A stretch of DNA of 64,000 bases. Origin: CAYMZZ01 sp046297935 (GTDB taxonomy: Bacteria; Bacteroidota; Bacteroidia; Chitinophagales; Chitinophagaceae). A program made the translations under genes and the position numbers. The stretch is from NCBI GenBank assembly GCA_046297935.1, contig JBKBHA010000007.1, forward strand, positions 124,001 to 188,000, written 5' to 3'. This document shows positions 35,270 through 44,144 of this stretch, in pieces. The number at the start of each line of letters is the position of its first letter. The stretch's first letter is position 1. The notes under the pieces are model-generated. The model was not told the origin of the DNA and did not search any database. It saw nothing but the letters and a program-made list of their open reading frames with translations.

Positions 35270-36670
35270 TTATTGTTTGAGCACCCTGATAGATCGGCTG
35301 CCTTCGTCGCTCTGAAAAGCAATTTGATATAGCCCTTTGGGGAGGCGTTGAATAGAGAGGCTGGTGGACCTTGAGCCGGCCACAACCTGCTGCCTTATTA
35401 ACAATCGGCCCGACATATCGGTGAGTTGGATCTGCCCATTACTGGCCGCAGGGTGCTGCAGCGTAAGAATTTCGTGCGCAGGATTTGGATAGGCACTCAA
35501 TGCCATTTCTGCCGTTGTGCCCTTCAATGTGATGATCTGGCTATACGAATGAGATTTATCGCGATTGACGAGCCGGATTCTGAAATAGCATACGGCTTCC
35601 GTTTTTTGAGGGTCCTGCCATTGATAAGATTTCGTTGCCTCACTGTTACCAGCTGCAGGCACACTGTCAACAGCCACGAAATTTCGACGGTCGCTGCTTT
35701 TTTCAATCACAAACCAATGACTGTTCTGTTCCGATGCTGTTGCCCAGTTCAGTCTCGCTTTTTCCTGAACCAATTTGCCGGTGAAAGAACTCCAGCTCAC
35801 AGGCAGCACGTTTGAGTTGATGGTAAAGGTACGGTTGTTGTAGGCAGCAAATGCAACGTCGCTGTTTCCAGACAGCGTAATCCGAAAACGGGCAATGCTA
35901 TCGTAATTGGATGCGTTGATTCCAAAATCGCTCAGATCTGCAGCCCACAAACGCATAGGCCGGTCGGTATTGGTAAAGCCGGAGGTCAATGTGATCGGAT
36001 GCTGACTTGCTTCGTAGAAATCCGCTGTCCAATTGGCGACGGGGGTAATATTAGTGAAAACAACATCTTTGGTTTGACCAATCACCTGACCATCGGCGCT
36101 GGTAAATGCATAACGGTCGTAAGAATTGCTGGGGTCGGCTACCTGAGTAACAAGGATGTCGGGAATGCCATCGCCAATGTTGGCTGGTTTGATGTTGCTC
36201 ACAAAAAAGCTGAGGGTGCCACTGGGCAAATTGGCGATACAGGTTCCAATATTTAAGCCTTTAACGCCATCTGTCAGGTATGTAACTATATCACCGTCGG
36301 GGGCCGGATTACTGGCTCCATTATTTACTCCATCGTACAATTGGCCAAGTCCAATCTTGGTATTGCTGTTGATTGTTCCTGAAATATTCGCGATCGGCAA
36401 ACACCAGAAGTCGCCGGGAGTAAAATTCTCGCCACGGGAACTTAGCAGTCCGTCGTTCACACCAGTTGAGTATTGAACCGACTTATAGGTGAATGCTAAA
36501 AGGTTGTGACTATTTTGAGGTTTTAGCGGATTGACTGAAGCAGTTGAGCTTTTCCAAAATCCATTGTAGTCTGTAACTACCGAACTTACAGCCTGCTGGG
36601 CAAGCGCAATCGATATCTGGGCAAAAATAAGCAGTCCGGACAGGGCAGTCCTGGAGTAGATCTGTTTCAT
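35270..36670 (-). CDS. T9SS-secreted protein of unknown function
   Basis: 466 residues from the ATG at 36670, starting a signal peptide (MKQIYSRTALSGLLIFAQISIALAQQ). No catalytic motif is seen in the main part, which has an NxNxxGxxxG-rich, lectin- or adhesin-like composition (about 30-290). Residues about 290-380 resemble the fibronectin-like domain before many T9SS signals (LPVSWSSFTGKLVQEKARLNWATASEQNSHWFVIEKSSD). The last 80 residues are a type A T9SS sorting domain (AYPNPAHE, LTDMSGRLL, LPKGLYQIAF). It should be delivered to the cell surface. A start at 36712 lies upstream of the predicted transcription start. Confidence 0.8.
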   Translation of the reverse strand: MKQIYSRTALSGLLIFAQISIALAQQAVSSVVTDYNGFWKSSTASVNPLKPQNSHNLLAFTYKSVQYSTGVNDGLLSSRGENFTPGDFWCLPIANISGTINSNTKIGLGQLYDGVNNGASNPAPDGDIVTYLTDGVKGLNIGTCIANLPSGTLSFFVSNIKPANIGDGIPDILVTQVADPSNSYDRYAFTSADGQVIGQTKDVVFTNITPVANWTADFYEASQHPITLTSGFTNTDRPMRLWAADLSDFGINASNYDSIARFRITLSGNSDVAFAAYNNRTFTINSNVLPVSWSSFTGKLVQEKARLNWATASEQNSHWFVIEKSSDRRNFVAVDSVPAAGNSEATKSYQWQDPQKTEAVCYFRIRLVNRDKSHSYSQIITLKGTTAEMALSAYPNPAHEILTLQHPAASNGQIQLTDMSGRLLIRQQVVAGSRSTSLSIQRLPKGLYQIAFQSDEGSRSIRVLKQ

Positions 36671-36709
36671 AAGGGGTACGTTTTCTGGAACAGGTATTGG
36701 ATTCAGATG

Positions 36710-36741
36710 CAAAATTATAACGGAATCGCAGTTTTCCCAAT
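36710..36741 (-). promoter_or_regulatory. Near-consensus promoter of the T9SS cargo gene
   Basis: On the minus strand ATTG (36741-36738), a 20-nt spacer, then TAATTTTG (36717-36710). The -7 box is exact and the -33 box has one mismatch. Transcription would start near 36704, 34 nt before the ATG at 36670. Confidence 0.6.
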
Positions 36742-37007
36742 GTTGAATCGTTTTTTTCCGATGGCCAATTTGCTGCGGGAGACAACAAATTGGCCAATCG
36801 GTTGAAAGTCATCTGGGTATATATGCGATTGTCATCGAAAAAATCCGATTTTATTTTGTCGGAATCGATCGCTGGCGCATAGATAAACGAAATAAGTAGG
36901 GGTATGGATTTAGCGAACCCTCCGAACTATTCCCACTTCAATAAGTGATACCTCTTAGGTTCCAACCTCGTAGGGTCTATTGAGGTTTTGCCAAATGGCT
37001 GACCTAT
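36742..37007. other. Intergenic region without a recognised gene
   Basis: About 265 bases between two minus-strand genes. I see no gene, tRNA or strong terminator; a small inverted pair AACCTCGTAGGGTC / near GAGGTT lies about 36965-36985. Confidence 0.3.
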
Positions 37008-37712
37008 TTATTCGCGGATCACTTTGCCACGTCCCGAACTGCTGGTATGGACGTTCGGAGCATTGCCTCGATAATAAACCCGGCTATCGCCACTGGCCTC
37101 TGCATAAATAATTTCGGTGGGGTGGACCCAGGCCTGCGCCTTGCCGGAAGTGGAAATATCCACTTCACGGGCCCTGGTTTCGTACCCATGCAGACTTGCT
37201 TCACCTGAAATATTGCCATACAAACTTTCGGTGTCTCCACTGATTTTGAGGTGCGATGTGCCCGACAGTTCAACCTGTGCGTTGATACCTGTACCTTCCA
37301 CTGTACAGGCTGCCAGTCCCGACAGTACATGACGGATAAGAGATGGCTGGCCGGAGAACCCTTCTACACTGGCCTGCGCTGCACCGGTCAATATAACACT
37401 GTTGAGATGCGGCAGCGTCAGTTCCACTTCGGTTATGGCGCGACTATCCTGTTCGGCTTTGTATTCAATGTAGAGCGTGCCCATATTTCTCACCTGCAGA
37501 CGAAGGTCATCGAGCAGGTTGCTACATCCACGGGCAACCACCGAGAATTGATTTCCTTTTTTTACAAATACTTTGAAATGGCCGCCGGCTTCCACTTTGG
37601 TAAAGCCGCTAATGTCAAATGCACGTTCTTCAGGACTCTTGCATTGGTTTTCTTCTTTCTCACAGGAAGACAAAATTCCTGCGAAAAGAAGCAGATTCAT
37701 CCACTTTTTCAT
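37008..37712 (-). CDS. GIN-domain (DUF2807) lipoprotein
   Basis: 234 residues. MKKWMNLLLFAGILSSC is a lipoprotein signal with lipobox LSSC. The body matches the GIN domain, a right-handed beta-helix-like repeat fold described as a putative auto-transporter adhesin head: FDISGFTKVEAGGHFKVFVKKG, then LPHLNSVILTGAAQASVEGF, SGTSHLKISGDTESLYGNISGEASLHGYETRAREVDISTSGKAQAWV. Its partners are unknown. It is transcribed alone. Confidence 0.9.
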   Translation of the reverse strand: MKKWMNLLLFAGILSSCEKEENQCKSPEERAFDISGFTKVEAGGHFKVFVKKGNQFSVVARGCSNLLDDLRLQVRNMGTLYIEYKAEQDSRAITEVELTLPHLNSVILTGAAQASVEGFSGQPSLIRHVLSGLAACTVEGTGINAQVELSGTSHLKISGDTESLYGNISGEASLHGYETRAREVDISTSGKAQAWVHPTEIIYAEASGDSRVYYRGNAPNVHTSSSGRGKVIRE

Positions 37713-37843
37713 GGCTAAGGTTGGTTAATGTAACGCCTTTGACAACAAACAATGTGCGAGCGTTGCAGCAAAACCTCGATTAGTGATGAGTGGTGAGTAA
37801 TGTTAAGAATTATTAATAAATGCGAACGGATGTTCACTTTACA

Positions 37844-39169
37844 TCATAAAAGCCAAACTGAGGCAAGCAGTATAAAGATCAGGCTTGTTACGGCCAGCAG
37901 AAAACTGGCCGGAGTGAATTGGCGCAACATCGTACCTGGTGGAATCCCTGCAAAACGGGATATGACCCAGAAATAAGAATCATTGGCATGTGACAACATC
38001 ATGGAACCTGCTCCCAACGAAAGGGTGGCCAGAATACGTGCATTTTCGCTTTCTAGCCCTAGTTGGGGCAACAGTGGTAATACAATGGAGGCGGCGGTTA
38101 ACATGGCAACGGTACTTGAACCCTGAGCCGTTTTCAACAAAGCACAAATGATAAAAGGCACCAATAAACCCAGACTGTTCAGTTCATGGAAATCTGCCAG
38201 TTGTTCGCCCAGACCGGCAGAGGCGAGAATTGCCCCAAAAGAACCTCCGGCGCCGGTAACCAGTAAGATGGGGCCGGCCTGTACGACCGTTTTTTCCAAC
38301 AGCTCTACCAGTTCTTTCTGATTCCGGTTTTTCCATTGCAAAACCGCAGCCAGCACAGCGATCAACAGAGCTGCAACCGGTTCGCCCAATGCCAGTACAT
38401 GTTTGAGGCCAGCAGGCCAGCCGGCGGAATAGGGCTGTAACAATGATCTCAAGCCAATCAAAATAACCGGCAACAGAACAGGTAGAAAGCAGGTCCAGGA
38501 AATTGTTGTTGCTTCCGACATTTTACTGTGATCCTCGGCCGGCATAACCGACCATTCATTCCGATAGCGAAAGCGAAGCCATTGCTGTGTAAGCCAAAGT
38601 GCTGGCAGCGCTACGAGAATACCGAGTCCTATTAGTTTCCCGGTATTGGCCCCAAAACTGATTGCTGCCGCGGCCGCGCCGGGGTGTGGCGGAATGAGGC
38701 AATGAATCACAAAAAGGCCGCAGGCCAGACTGAGTGAGATAAGTGGTGCCGGCATGCCTGATTTTTTTGCCAGCACAGGAGGCAATCCCTGCAACACCAC
38801 AAATCCGGCATCACAAAAAACGGGCATACCAATCAGGAAGCCGGTGCCCGCCATGGCACGGTCGGACCTCTTGTGGCCCAGAAAGCGAAGTAGGAAGGAT
38901 GCCATTTGCTGTATAGCACCGCTGGCCTGGAGAACCAATCCCAGTAAGGTCCCCAATGCCACCAGCCAGGCCAGCGATGACATTGTTTGGCCAAAGCCCT
39001 TTTGAATCAGCCCGATGGTTTCAGTTGGGGGAATAGTCAGTACAGCTGCGCTAAGGAGGCTTGCCAGCAGCAGTGCAAAAAAAGCAGGAATTTTCCAGCG
39101 GCCCGTTAAAACAACTATCGCAACGATGCCTGCTACCAGTGCTGCTATGGTTTGCCAGAATGGCGACAT
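37844..39169 (-). CDS. GntP family permease
   Basis: 441 residues with about 12 membrane spans. The family pattern is clear: GTLLGLVLQASGAIQQMASFLLRFLG, GTGFLIGMPVFCDAGFVVLQGLPPVLAKKSG, LIPPHPGAAAAA, LLVTGAGGSFGAILASAGLGEQLADF, and SSTVAMLTAASIVLP. GntP permeases are inner-membrane proton symporters for gluconate and related sugar acids or for fructuronate and idonate. The gene lies 16 bases after the carboxylate-amine ligase gene and is the last of the operon. Confidence 0.9.
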   Translation of the reverse strand: MSPFWQTIAALVAGIVAIVVLTGRWKIPAFFALLLASLLSAAVLTIPPTETIGLIQKGFGQTMSSLAWLVALGTLLGLVLQASGAIQQMASFLLRFLGHKRSDRAMAGTGFLIGMPVFCDAGFVVLQGLPPVLAKKSGMPAPLISLSLACGLFVIHCLIPPHPGAAAAAISFGANTGKLIGLGILVALPALWLTQQWLRFRYRNEWSVMPAEDHSKMSEATTISWTCFLPVLLPVILIGLRSLLQPYSAGWPAGLKHVLALGEPVAALLIAVLAAVLQWKNRNQKELVELLEKTVVQAGPILLVTGAGGSFGAILASAGLGEQLADFHELNSLGLLVPFIICALLKTAQGSSTVAMLTAASIVLPLLPQLGLESENARILATLSLGAGSMMLSHANDSYFWVISRFAGIPPGTMLRQFTPASFLLAVTSLIFILLASVWLL

Positions 39170-39185
39170 ATTCTATTGCTGCGGC

Positions 39186-40295
39186 TTAAATGCCGTGCAG
39201 GAACTGTCCCTGAATATATTCTACAACTGAAGAAAGATTTCGGGACTGTTCGAAAACGGCAAGTTGGCGATCGGCACCTGTTCCATTTTCCAGTATCTTA
39301 TGAATATGTGCCACCCGGTGACGCGAGCCCAGGTGATCAAGTACCGGATCTACAAAGTCGAGTAATTCGTAAATCAGCGCCCTCGTGTTTACTTCTTCCT
39401 CTTTACCAAAATCTATCAAATATCCATCTACGCCGTAGCGGCTGGCTCGCCATTTGTTTTCGTTGAGAAGGGCTCTTGAATATTGAATAAAATTCAGGTT
39501 TTTGGAACGAAGCATGTAAATGCGGGCACAGAGTGCCTGAAAGATAGCCGCCAGGGCTATCGTTTCTTCCACTGTGAGTGGAATATCACAAACTCGAAAT
39601 TCAACGGTATTGAAGAAAGGATGTACCCGTAGATCCCACCAGATCTTCTTTGCATTGTCGATGCAATTGGTTTTAATAAGCAGCTTCACGTAGTTGTCGT
39701 ACGCTTCAATACTTTCAAATGCATCGGGGATGCCGGTTCGCGGGAACTTGTCAAAAACTTTAGTGCGGAAAGATTTATAGCCGGTCATCCTGCCCTCCCA
39801 AAATGGGGAATTGGTGCTGAGTGCAAATACATGGGGCAGGAAATAACGAGTGGAGTTGGCGATATGATTGGCCATTTCGCGGCTTTCCATGCCAACGTGC
39901 ACGTGTAAGCCAAAAATGAGATTGCTTCTTGCCGCTTCCTGCAACTCGTTCACAATTTCGTTGTAGCGAATATGATCGGTGATTAGCTGGCTTTCCCAAT
40001 GACTGAAAGGATGGGTGCCGGAAGCTCCCATTGCCAGACCCAGTCCGCCGGCAATATCGGATATGGTTTTGCGGAGGGTAGCTACATCCGAAAAAGCTTC
40101 GTCGGCATCGGCACAGATATCAGTGCCCACTTCTACAACTGCCTGATGCATTTCGGCCTTCACTTTGTCCTTAATGACTTTTTGCCCCTCCTGTACAATT
40201 TTTTGTTCATGGCTCTTCAGTTCCCGGGTTACCGGATCCAGCACCATGTATTCTTCTTCCACGCCGAGCGTAAAACTCTTATAGTTTAATGCCAT
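39186..40295 (-). CDS. Carboxylate-amine ligase, GCS2/YbdK type
   Basis: 369 residues. The glutamate-cysteine ligase type 2 pattern is present: TLGVEEEYMVLDPVTREL at the N-terminus, FGLHVHVGMESREMANHI, and HPFFNTVEFRVCDIPLTVEETIALAAIFQALC. Members join a carboxylate to an amine using ATP; E. coli YbdK has weak gamma-glutamylcysteine ligase activity. The substrate here is unknown. It follows the ATP-grasp gene by 49 bases and precedes GntP by 16 bases. Confidence 0.9.
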   Translation of the reverse strand: MALNYKSFTLGVEEEYMVLDPVTRELKSHEQKIVQEGQKVIKDKVKAEMHQAVVEVGTDICADADEAFSDVATLRKTISDIAGGLGLAMGASGTHPFSHWESQLITDHIRYNEIVNELQEAARSNLIFGLHVHVGMESREMANHIANSTRYFLPHVFALSTNSPFWEGRMTGYKSFRTKVFDKFPRTGIPDAFESIEAYDNYVKLLIKTNCIDNAKKIWWDLRVHPFFNTVEFRVCDIPLTVEETIALAAIFQALCARIYMLRSKNLNFIQYSRALLNENKWRASRYGVDGYLIDFGKEEEVNTRALIYELLDFVDPVLDHLGSRHRVAHIHKILENGTGADRQLAVFEQSRNLSSVVEYIQGQFLHGI

Positions 40296-40344
40296 AAAGT
40301 TGTTGACTGATCTGAGATTTGATTGGTTAAGCTTGGTTTATTGT

Positions 40345-41298
40345 TTAGGCCAGCGGTGCCTTGTTGGCCGAACGACGGACGTATTCGCCCCATGTTAATG
40401 GATCTGTTTGACCGTCATTGGCAAGGGCTCGTTCGATTGCATAGTTGGCAGCCGTTTCTACCACCCATTCAAAGTTTTCTTCGCCCACGCTGGTTCGTTC
40501 CGCATCGGGTGCAGGATTGCAAAAATCTATGGCATAAGGTACACCGTCGCGCACGGCTAATTCTACCGTGTTGAAATCATATCCCAGGTACTGATTGATG
40601 CGTAAAACGATGTCGGTCATCTGTTGCAAACGTGCTTCGTCAGGTTTGAAATCGGCTACATAACGCAGGTGATGGGGGTTGCGAGGTTCGTAAGGCATAA
40701 TGCGTACGTACTTGCCACCAATGCAATAACAACGATAATATTCGGTAAATACAATTTCTTCCTGCAGCAGCATGACGAGCTGCCCAGTTTCGCTGTGCTT
40801 TTGAAAAAACTCTTCGGCATTCCTGAGTTTGTAAACATGTTTCCATCCGCCACCTGCAAAAGGTTTCATATAGGCCGGGAACCCCACATACCTGAATATA
40901 TTTTCCCAATCGAGTGGGTAGGCCAGGTTGGCAAATGACTCATCCGAGGTGTCATCCGGGAGATCCCTCGAAGGGAGAATAGCCGTTTTGGGCACAGGTA
41001 CACCTATTTTAGTCATCAGGCAATTGTTGAAGTATTTATCGTCGGCACTCCACCAAAAGGGATTATTGATTACGGCTGTGCCGGTGACCGCGGCATTTTT
41101 CAGCCAGGTGCGATAGAATGGCACATCCTGCGATATTCGGTCGATGATCACCGAATACCCGGAAAATTCGCCCTGCATCGCTTTGTCGATGCGGACGGGT
41201 TCAGCCACAATGCCGGGAACCTGTTTACTGTTTACTCTTGCTACAAAAGCTTCGGGAAAGGAGCGTTCCTTTCCATGTAAGATGCCAATCTTTTTCAT
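40345..41298 (-). CDS. ATP-grasp domain protein
   Basis: 317 residues from the ATG at 41298 (MKKIGILHG). ATP-grasp features: the central segment FPAYMKPFAGGGWKHVYKL with the ATP-binding Lys, LLQEEIVFTEYYRCYCIGGKYVRIMPYEP, and the late acidic PYAIDFCNPAPD, which fits the metal-binding site. These enzymes make amide or thioester bonds through an acyl-phosphate. It heads an operon with the GCS2-type ligase and a permease and is divergent from an esterase. The pairing resembles the two steps of glutathione-like peptide synthesis, but the product is not known. Confidence 0.85.
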   Translation of the reverse strand: MKKIGILHGKERSFPEAFVARVNSKQVPGIVAEPVRIDKAMQGEFSGYSVIIDRISQDVPFYRTWLKNAAVTGTAVINNPFWWSADDKYFNNCLMTKIGVPVPKTAILPSRDLPDDTSDESFANLAYPLDWENIFRYVGFPAYMKPFAGGGWKHVYKLRNAEEFFQKHSETGQLVMLLQEEIVFTEYYRCYCIGGKYVRIMPYEPRNPHHLRYVADFKPDEARLQQMTDIVLRINQYLGYDFNTVELAVRDGVPYAIDFCNPAPDAERTSVGEENFEWVVETAANYAIERALANDGQTDPLTWGEYVRRSANKAPLA

Positions 41299-41351
41299 AA
41301 ACATTTTTTTTCGGTGAAATGCCCCGGAGTCTGTGTGTAGTGGGTGCTTTC

Positions 41352-41383
41352 CAAATTTATTTTTTCACGATCACATAAACAAA
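41352..41383 (-). promoter_or_regulatory. Full consensus promoter of the ATP-grasp operon
   Basis: On the minus strand TTTG (41383-41380), a 20-nt spacer, then TAAATTTG (41359-41352). Both boxes are exact. Transcription would start near 41345, about 47 nt before the ATG at 41298. The plus-strand promoter of the esterase lies 65-95 bases away. Confidence 0.8.
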
Positions 41384-41446
41384 TAAAGATGAGGGCAAAA
41401 ACAAACGTTGAGTCGGCCAAAAATTGAAGCGTTGCAGCCAAATCCT

Positions 41447-41454
41447 TATTTTTG
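41447..41454 (+). promoter_or_regulatory. -7 box of the divergent esterase, leaderless transcript predicted
   Basis: TATTTTTG (exact), with ATTG 20 nt upstream (41423-41426, one mismatch). The ATG at 41460 is only five bases after the box, so transcription would begin at or very near the start codon. Confidence 0.55.
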
Positions 41455-41459
41455 GCACC

Positions 41460-42293
41460 ATGCAACTGCAAGCTGTGAACGAACTGCTGATTGAACATAT
41501 TTCCCTGCCCTCTGCTTACCTTGAGCGAACTGTAGAGATTGATTTTTACCTGCCCAAAAATGTTGCCGATCCGGCCGCTCTTGAACTTCTGCTGATTAAT
41601 GATGGCCAGAACCTTGCTGAAATGGATTTTGCAGCGCAACTACAGCAAATGCTCAATAACCATGAAGTTCGCCCCCTGCTGGCTGTGGGTATTTATGCAG
41701 GACCAGAGAGGAAAATGGAGTATGGCGTTATTGGTCAGGCCGACTATCTGGGCCGTGGTGCAAAAGCAGGTAATCATGCCGACTTTGTAATGGAGGAGCT
41801 GGTACCTTATATCAGAGAACACTATTTTCTCCCATTTTTGAATAAAGCCGCTTACGCGGGCTTTTCTTTAGGCGGACTTAGCGCCCTTGATATGACCTGG
41901 AACTATCCTGACTTTTTCCGACAGGCTGGAGTTTTTTCGGGATCGCTCTGGTGGCGGAGCGTTGACCAAAATGATCCTGCTTATCATGATGATCAGCACC
42001 GGATCATGCAACAGGTAATTCGAAAAGGAGAGCTGCGGCCCGGATTACGATTCTTTTTTCAAAGTGGCAATATGGACGAAACCGCCGATCGTAATCATAA
42101 CGGTATCATCGATTCTATAGACGACACGCTTGATCTGATAAAAGAACTAGAAGCAAAGGGATATGATCGGCAGAGGGATATTCATTACCTCGAGCTGGCC
42201 GACGGTAAACACGATATACCGACATGGGGAAGGGCGTTGCCCAATTTTTTGAGATGGGGTTTTCAGAGGGGAGAGGTGAGAAGTGAGAGGTGA
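41460..42293 (+). CDS. Esterase, alpha/beta hydrolase fold, with EF-hand-like loop
   Basis: 277 residues from the ATG at 41460; no signal peptide. The nucleophile elbow is GFSLGG in AYAGFSLGGLSALDM; a His in LADGKHDIPTWGRALPNFL is the likely base. The family includes enterochelin esterase-like and S-formylglutathione hydrolase-like enzymes. Residues around 205-220 read DRNHNGIIDSIDD, which fits an EF-hand/dockerin-type calcium loop. The last codons and the stop lie inside a low-complexity GAGGTGAGAAGTGA repeat, so the tail RGEVRSER is repeat-encoded. The gene is divergent from the ATP-grasp operon and may work with it. Confidence 0.82.
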   Translation: MQLQAVNELLIEHISLPSAYLERTVEIDFYLPKNVADPAALELLLINDGQNLAEMDFAAQLQQMLNNHEVRPLLAVGIYAGPERKMEYGVIGQADYLGRGAKAGNHADFVMEELVPYIREHYFLPFLNKAAYAGFSLGGLSALDMTWNYPDFFRQAGVFSGSLWWRSVDQNDPAYHDDQHRIMQQVIRKGELRPGLRFFFQSGNMDETADRNHNGIIDSIDDTLDLIKELEAKGYDRQRDIHYLELADGKHDIPTWGRALPNFLRWGFQRGEVRSER

Positions 42294-42310
42294 GAAGTGA
42301 GAGGGGAGTT
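42262..42310. repeat. Low-complexity purine repeat (GAGAGGTGAGAAGTGA type)
   Basis: A short run of GAGAGGTGA/GAAGTGA units overlaps the 3' end of the esterase gene and provides its stop codon. The same units form the left arm of the compound element at 54.2 kb. There is no palindromic core here, so this looks like a solitary arm. Confidence 0.7.
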
Positions 42311-42314
42311 GTAG

Positions 42315-43337
42315 TTAATTGCCGGAGGCGCGTTTCATAAGTGCGCGGATTGTTTGCCAGTTCCAGTTCGTAAACCTGCCTCTCTGTACTACCAGATCAT
42401 TGTTAAGAGTAACCGAATCGGGGTGATATAAGAAATAGTGAAACACAAAACGTCCCCTTGGATCGTGCCAGCCGGTTATTTGTCCAAAGCGGAGATCGTT
42501 GAACACCAGCGTGTCATTCCATTTTTCCACCGTATAAAACCCCTGCGAAAATCGAATCAGTCGATTGAGGTCTTCGTGATTCCATAGTGGCTGCAGGCAG
42601 TCTGAATTACGCGGAAAGTATTCAAAGTTGATCTTTTTTTCCCCGTCAAGAATTGATCGGAAACCCACATGATAACCGCTATCGTTGCCTGCAACAACAT
42701 ACCATAGCAAATTATTCAGTGGTGCCGGCGTGGTGAAATAGCGGGTATACGCAATATCCTGCCTGTCTAGTATTTGTTCCACATCGCGGTTCATTTTCCA
42801 TTTGTTGAACGAGCAGAAAAGCAGATATACAGCAGGTAAAAGAATACCAAACCTCCACCAAAACCTCCGTTTGGGAGAAAAGGCATTCTTGCGGAGCAGT
42901 ACGATGGCGGCGATCAGGGGCCAGATGGTAAACAAGGGGTCGGCCACGTAAATTGCATTAAAACTAAATCGCTGATGGCTAAAGGGCTCAAGCCAGCCGA
43001 CGCCATAATTATTGAATCCGTCAATAAAGAGGTGGACAGCTGTTTCGGTCAAAAAGAAAAACAGCCAGTGACGAAACGAAATATTATGCGGGCGGTGTAC
43101 CCGGGAGGCCGTGAGTGCCAGGACGGGACTTACGAGTAAAATAAACAGTAGTGAATGGGTGAATCCTCTATGCGCCAGTAATTCTTCCGGCAGATCCATC
43201 CATAGCCCTGCAATGAAATCGATGTCGGGCAGACTTTGAGCCAATGCTCCCCAAAACATAGCTTTTTTACCAAAACCTTTTCCAAACCAGGCTTCACCAA
43301 TGCAGGCGCCCAGGGCGATATGGGTGATTGAATCCAT
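42315..43337 (-). CDS. Membrane-bound metal-dependent hydrolase (DUF457/YdjM type)
   Basis: 340 residues. The family signature is at the start: DSITHIALGACIGEAWFGK, then GALAQSLPDIDFIAGLW and HRGFTHSLLFILLVSPVLAL, with the conserved His and Asp residues that suggest a metal site. About five membrane spans follow in the first 210 residues (LFFFLTETAVHLFIDGFNNYG contains another conserved His/Asp pair), then a soluble tail. The substrate is unknown. It converges with the esterase gene. Confidence 0.85.
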   Translation of the reverse strand: MDSITHIALGACIGEAWFGKGFGKKAMFWGALAQSLPDIDFIAGLWMDLPEELLAHRGFTHSLLFILLVSPVLALTASRVHRPHNISFRHWLFFFLTETAVHLFIDGFNNYGVGWLEPFSHQRFSFNAIYVADPLFTIWPLIAAIVLLRKNAFSPKRRFWWRFGILLPAVYLLFCSFNKWKMNRDVEQILDRQDIAYTRYFTTPAPLNNLLWYVVAGNDSGYHVGFRSILDGEKKINFEYFPRNSDCLQPLWNHEDLNRLIRFSQGFYTVEKWNDTLVFNDLRFGQITGWHDPRGRFVFHYFLYHPDSVTLNNDLVVQRGRFTNWNWQTIRALMKRASGN

Positions 43338-44144
43338 TGACTGTTGGTAAAGTTAGGGCAGGAGCTGTTGGTCGCAAACAGGAAATACATTTTCTGCCAG
43401 CTTTATCAGTTTAATGACCAGCTTGGTGGAGTGATGCCGTGGCCGATGAATGAGCAGATTATCTTGCGTGCATACCCGTTAAAAAACGAACGGACGTGTT
43501 TTCTCATGTGATTGCAACGGGGGAGGTATCTACTTCCCCTTCTTTAAAAAATAACCAAAAACCTGACTGTAATGACTAAATCTAATTTATGCCGAGTGTC
43601 CCGAAGGCCTAATGGGAAAAATGGCTTCGTCCTCCGAGAACACCCTTTTGTCATTTTGTTGACCCGTTCTATGGATAATTTTCGAACGCAGCCTGTCGAA
43701 TTCATTAACTTGTAATACAATGTTGCCCGAAAGTGTCCGTGTTTCGCTTTCTGCGAGCAGTTGCCGGCAAAGTGATCAGAAATAGTACTTCGTCATTTTC
43801 TGATGGCTTTTCAAATCAATTCAGGGCTGGCACTGTTGCATTTTTGGGCAGCGGCGACAACATGTTCGCGCGCTAACCACTTCCCACTCAACATGCGACC
43901 AGATTATCCGCATAAGTTCTTTCCGGATGAGCGAGCCGGTATGTCCTTTTGGCTCTGCCTGGCCACGTCATCTGCTGAAAGTCCGGGTCACCAGATCGAT
44001 TAGTTCGGTCCTGTTGACCAGATTACATACCGACTATTGTTGTTGGAAACAATATAGTCGTACGCAGGCCCCTGTACCATAGTGCGGGCTGGAAGCAGAT
44101 GCCTGCAATATAAGAGCTTATTTAAACCTTAACCGCCTTAGACT
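43338..44144. other. Long gene-poor region upstream of the LytTR gene
   Basis: About 800 bases with no convincing gene above 60 residues. It holds several hairpins: a G-run/C-run pair (43519-43540), CCCGAAG...CTTCG inside GTGT...ACAC (43595-43642), ATCAGAAA/TTTCTGAT (about 43776-43805), and CGACTAT/ATAGTCG (44031-44037 and 44054-44060). Small open frames at 43572-43715 (47 codons), 43720-43785 and 43803-44003 are possible but unsupported. The region could contain a structured RNA or the control region of the LytTR gene. Confidence 0.4.
43572..43715 (+). CDS. Possible small protein (47 residues)
   Basis: ATG at 43572, TAA at 43713. The predicted product is basic at the start (MTKSNLCRVSRRPNGKNG) with a short hydrophobic stretch (FVILL) in the middle. 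A hairpin lies just upstream (43519-43540). There is no recognised family, and the hairpin CCCGAAG/CTTCG lies within it, so it may be non-coding. Weak call, kept because no other gene explains this stretch. Confidence 0.15.
   Translation: MTKSNLCRVSRRPNGKNGFVLREHPFVILLTRSMDNFRTQPVEFINL

Noticed and set aside
43803..44003. 66-residue frame upstream of the LytTR gene
   Set aside because: No start signal, no motif and overlap with hairpins; kept only as part of the gene-poor region.
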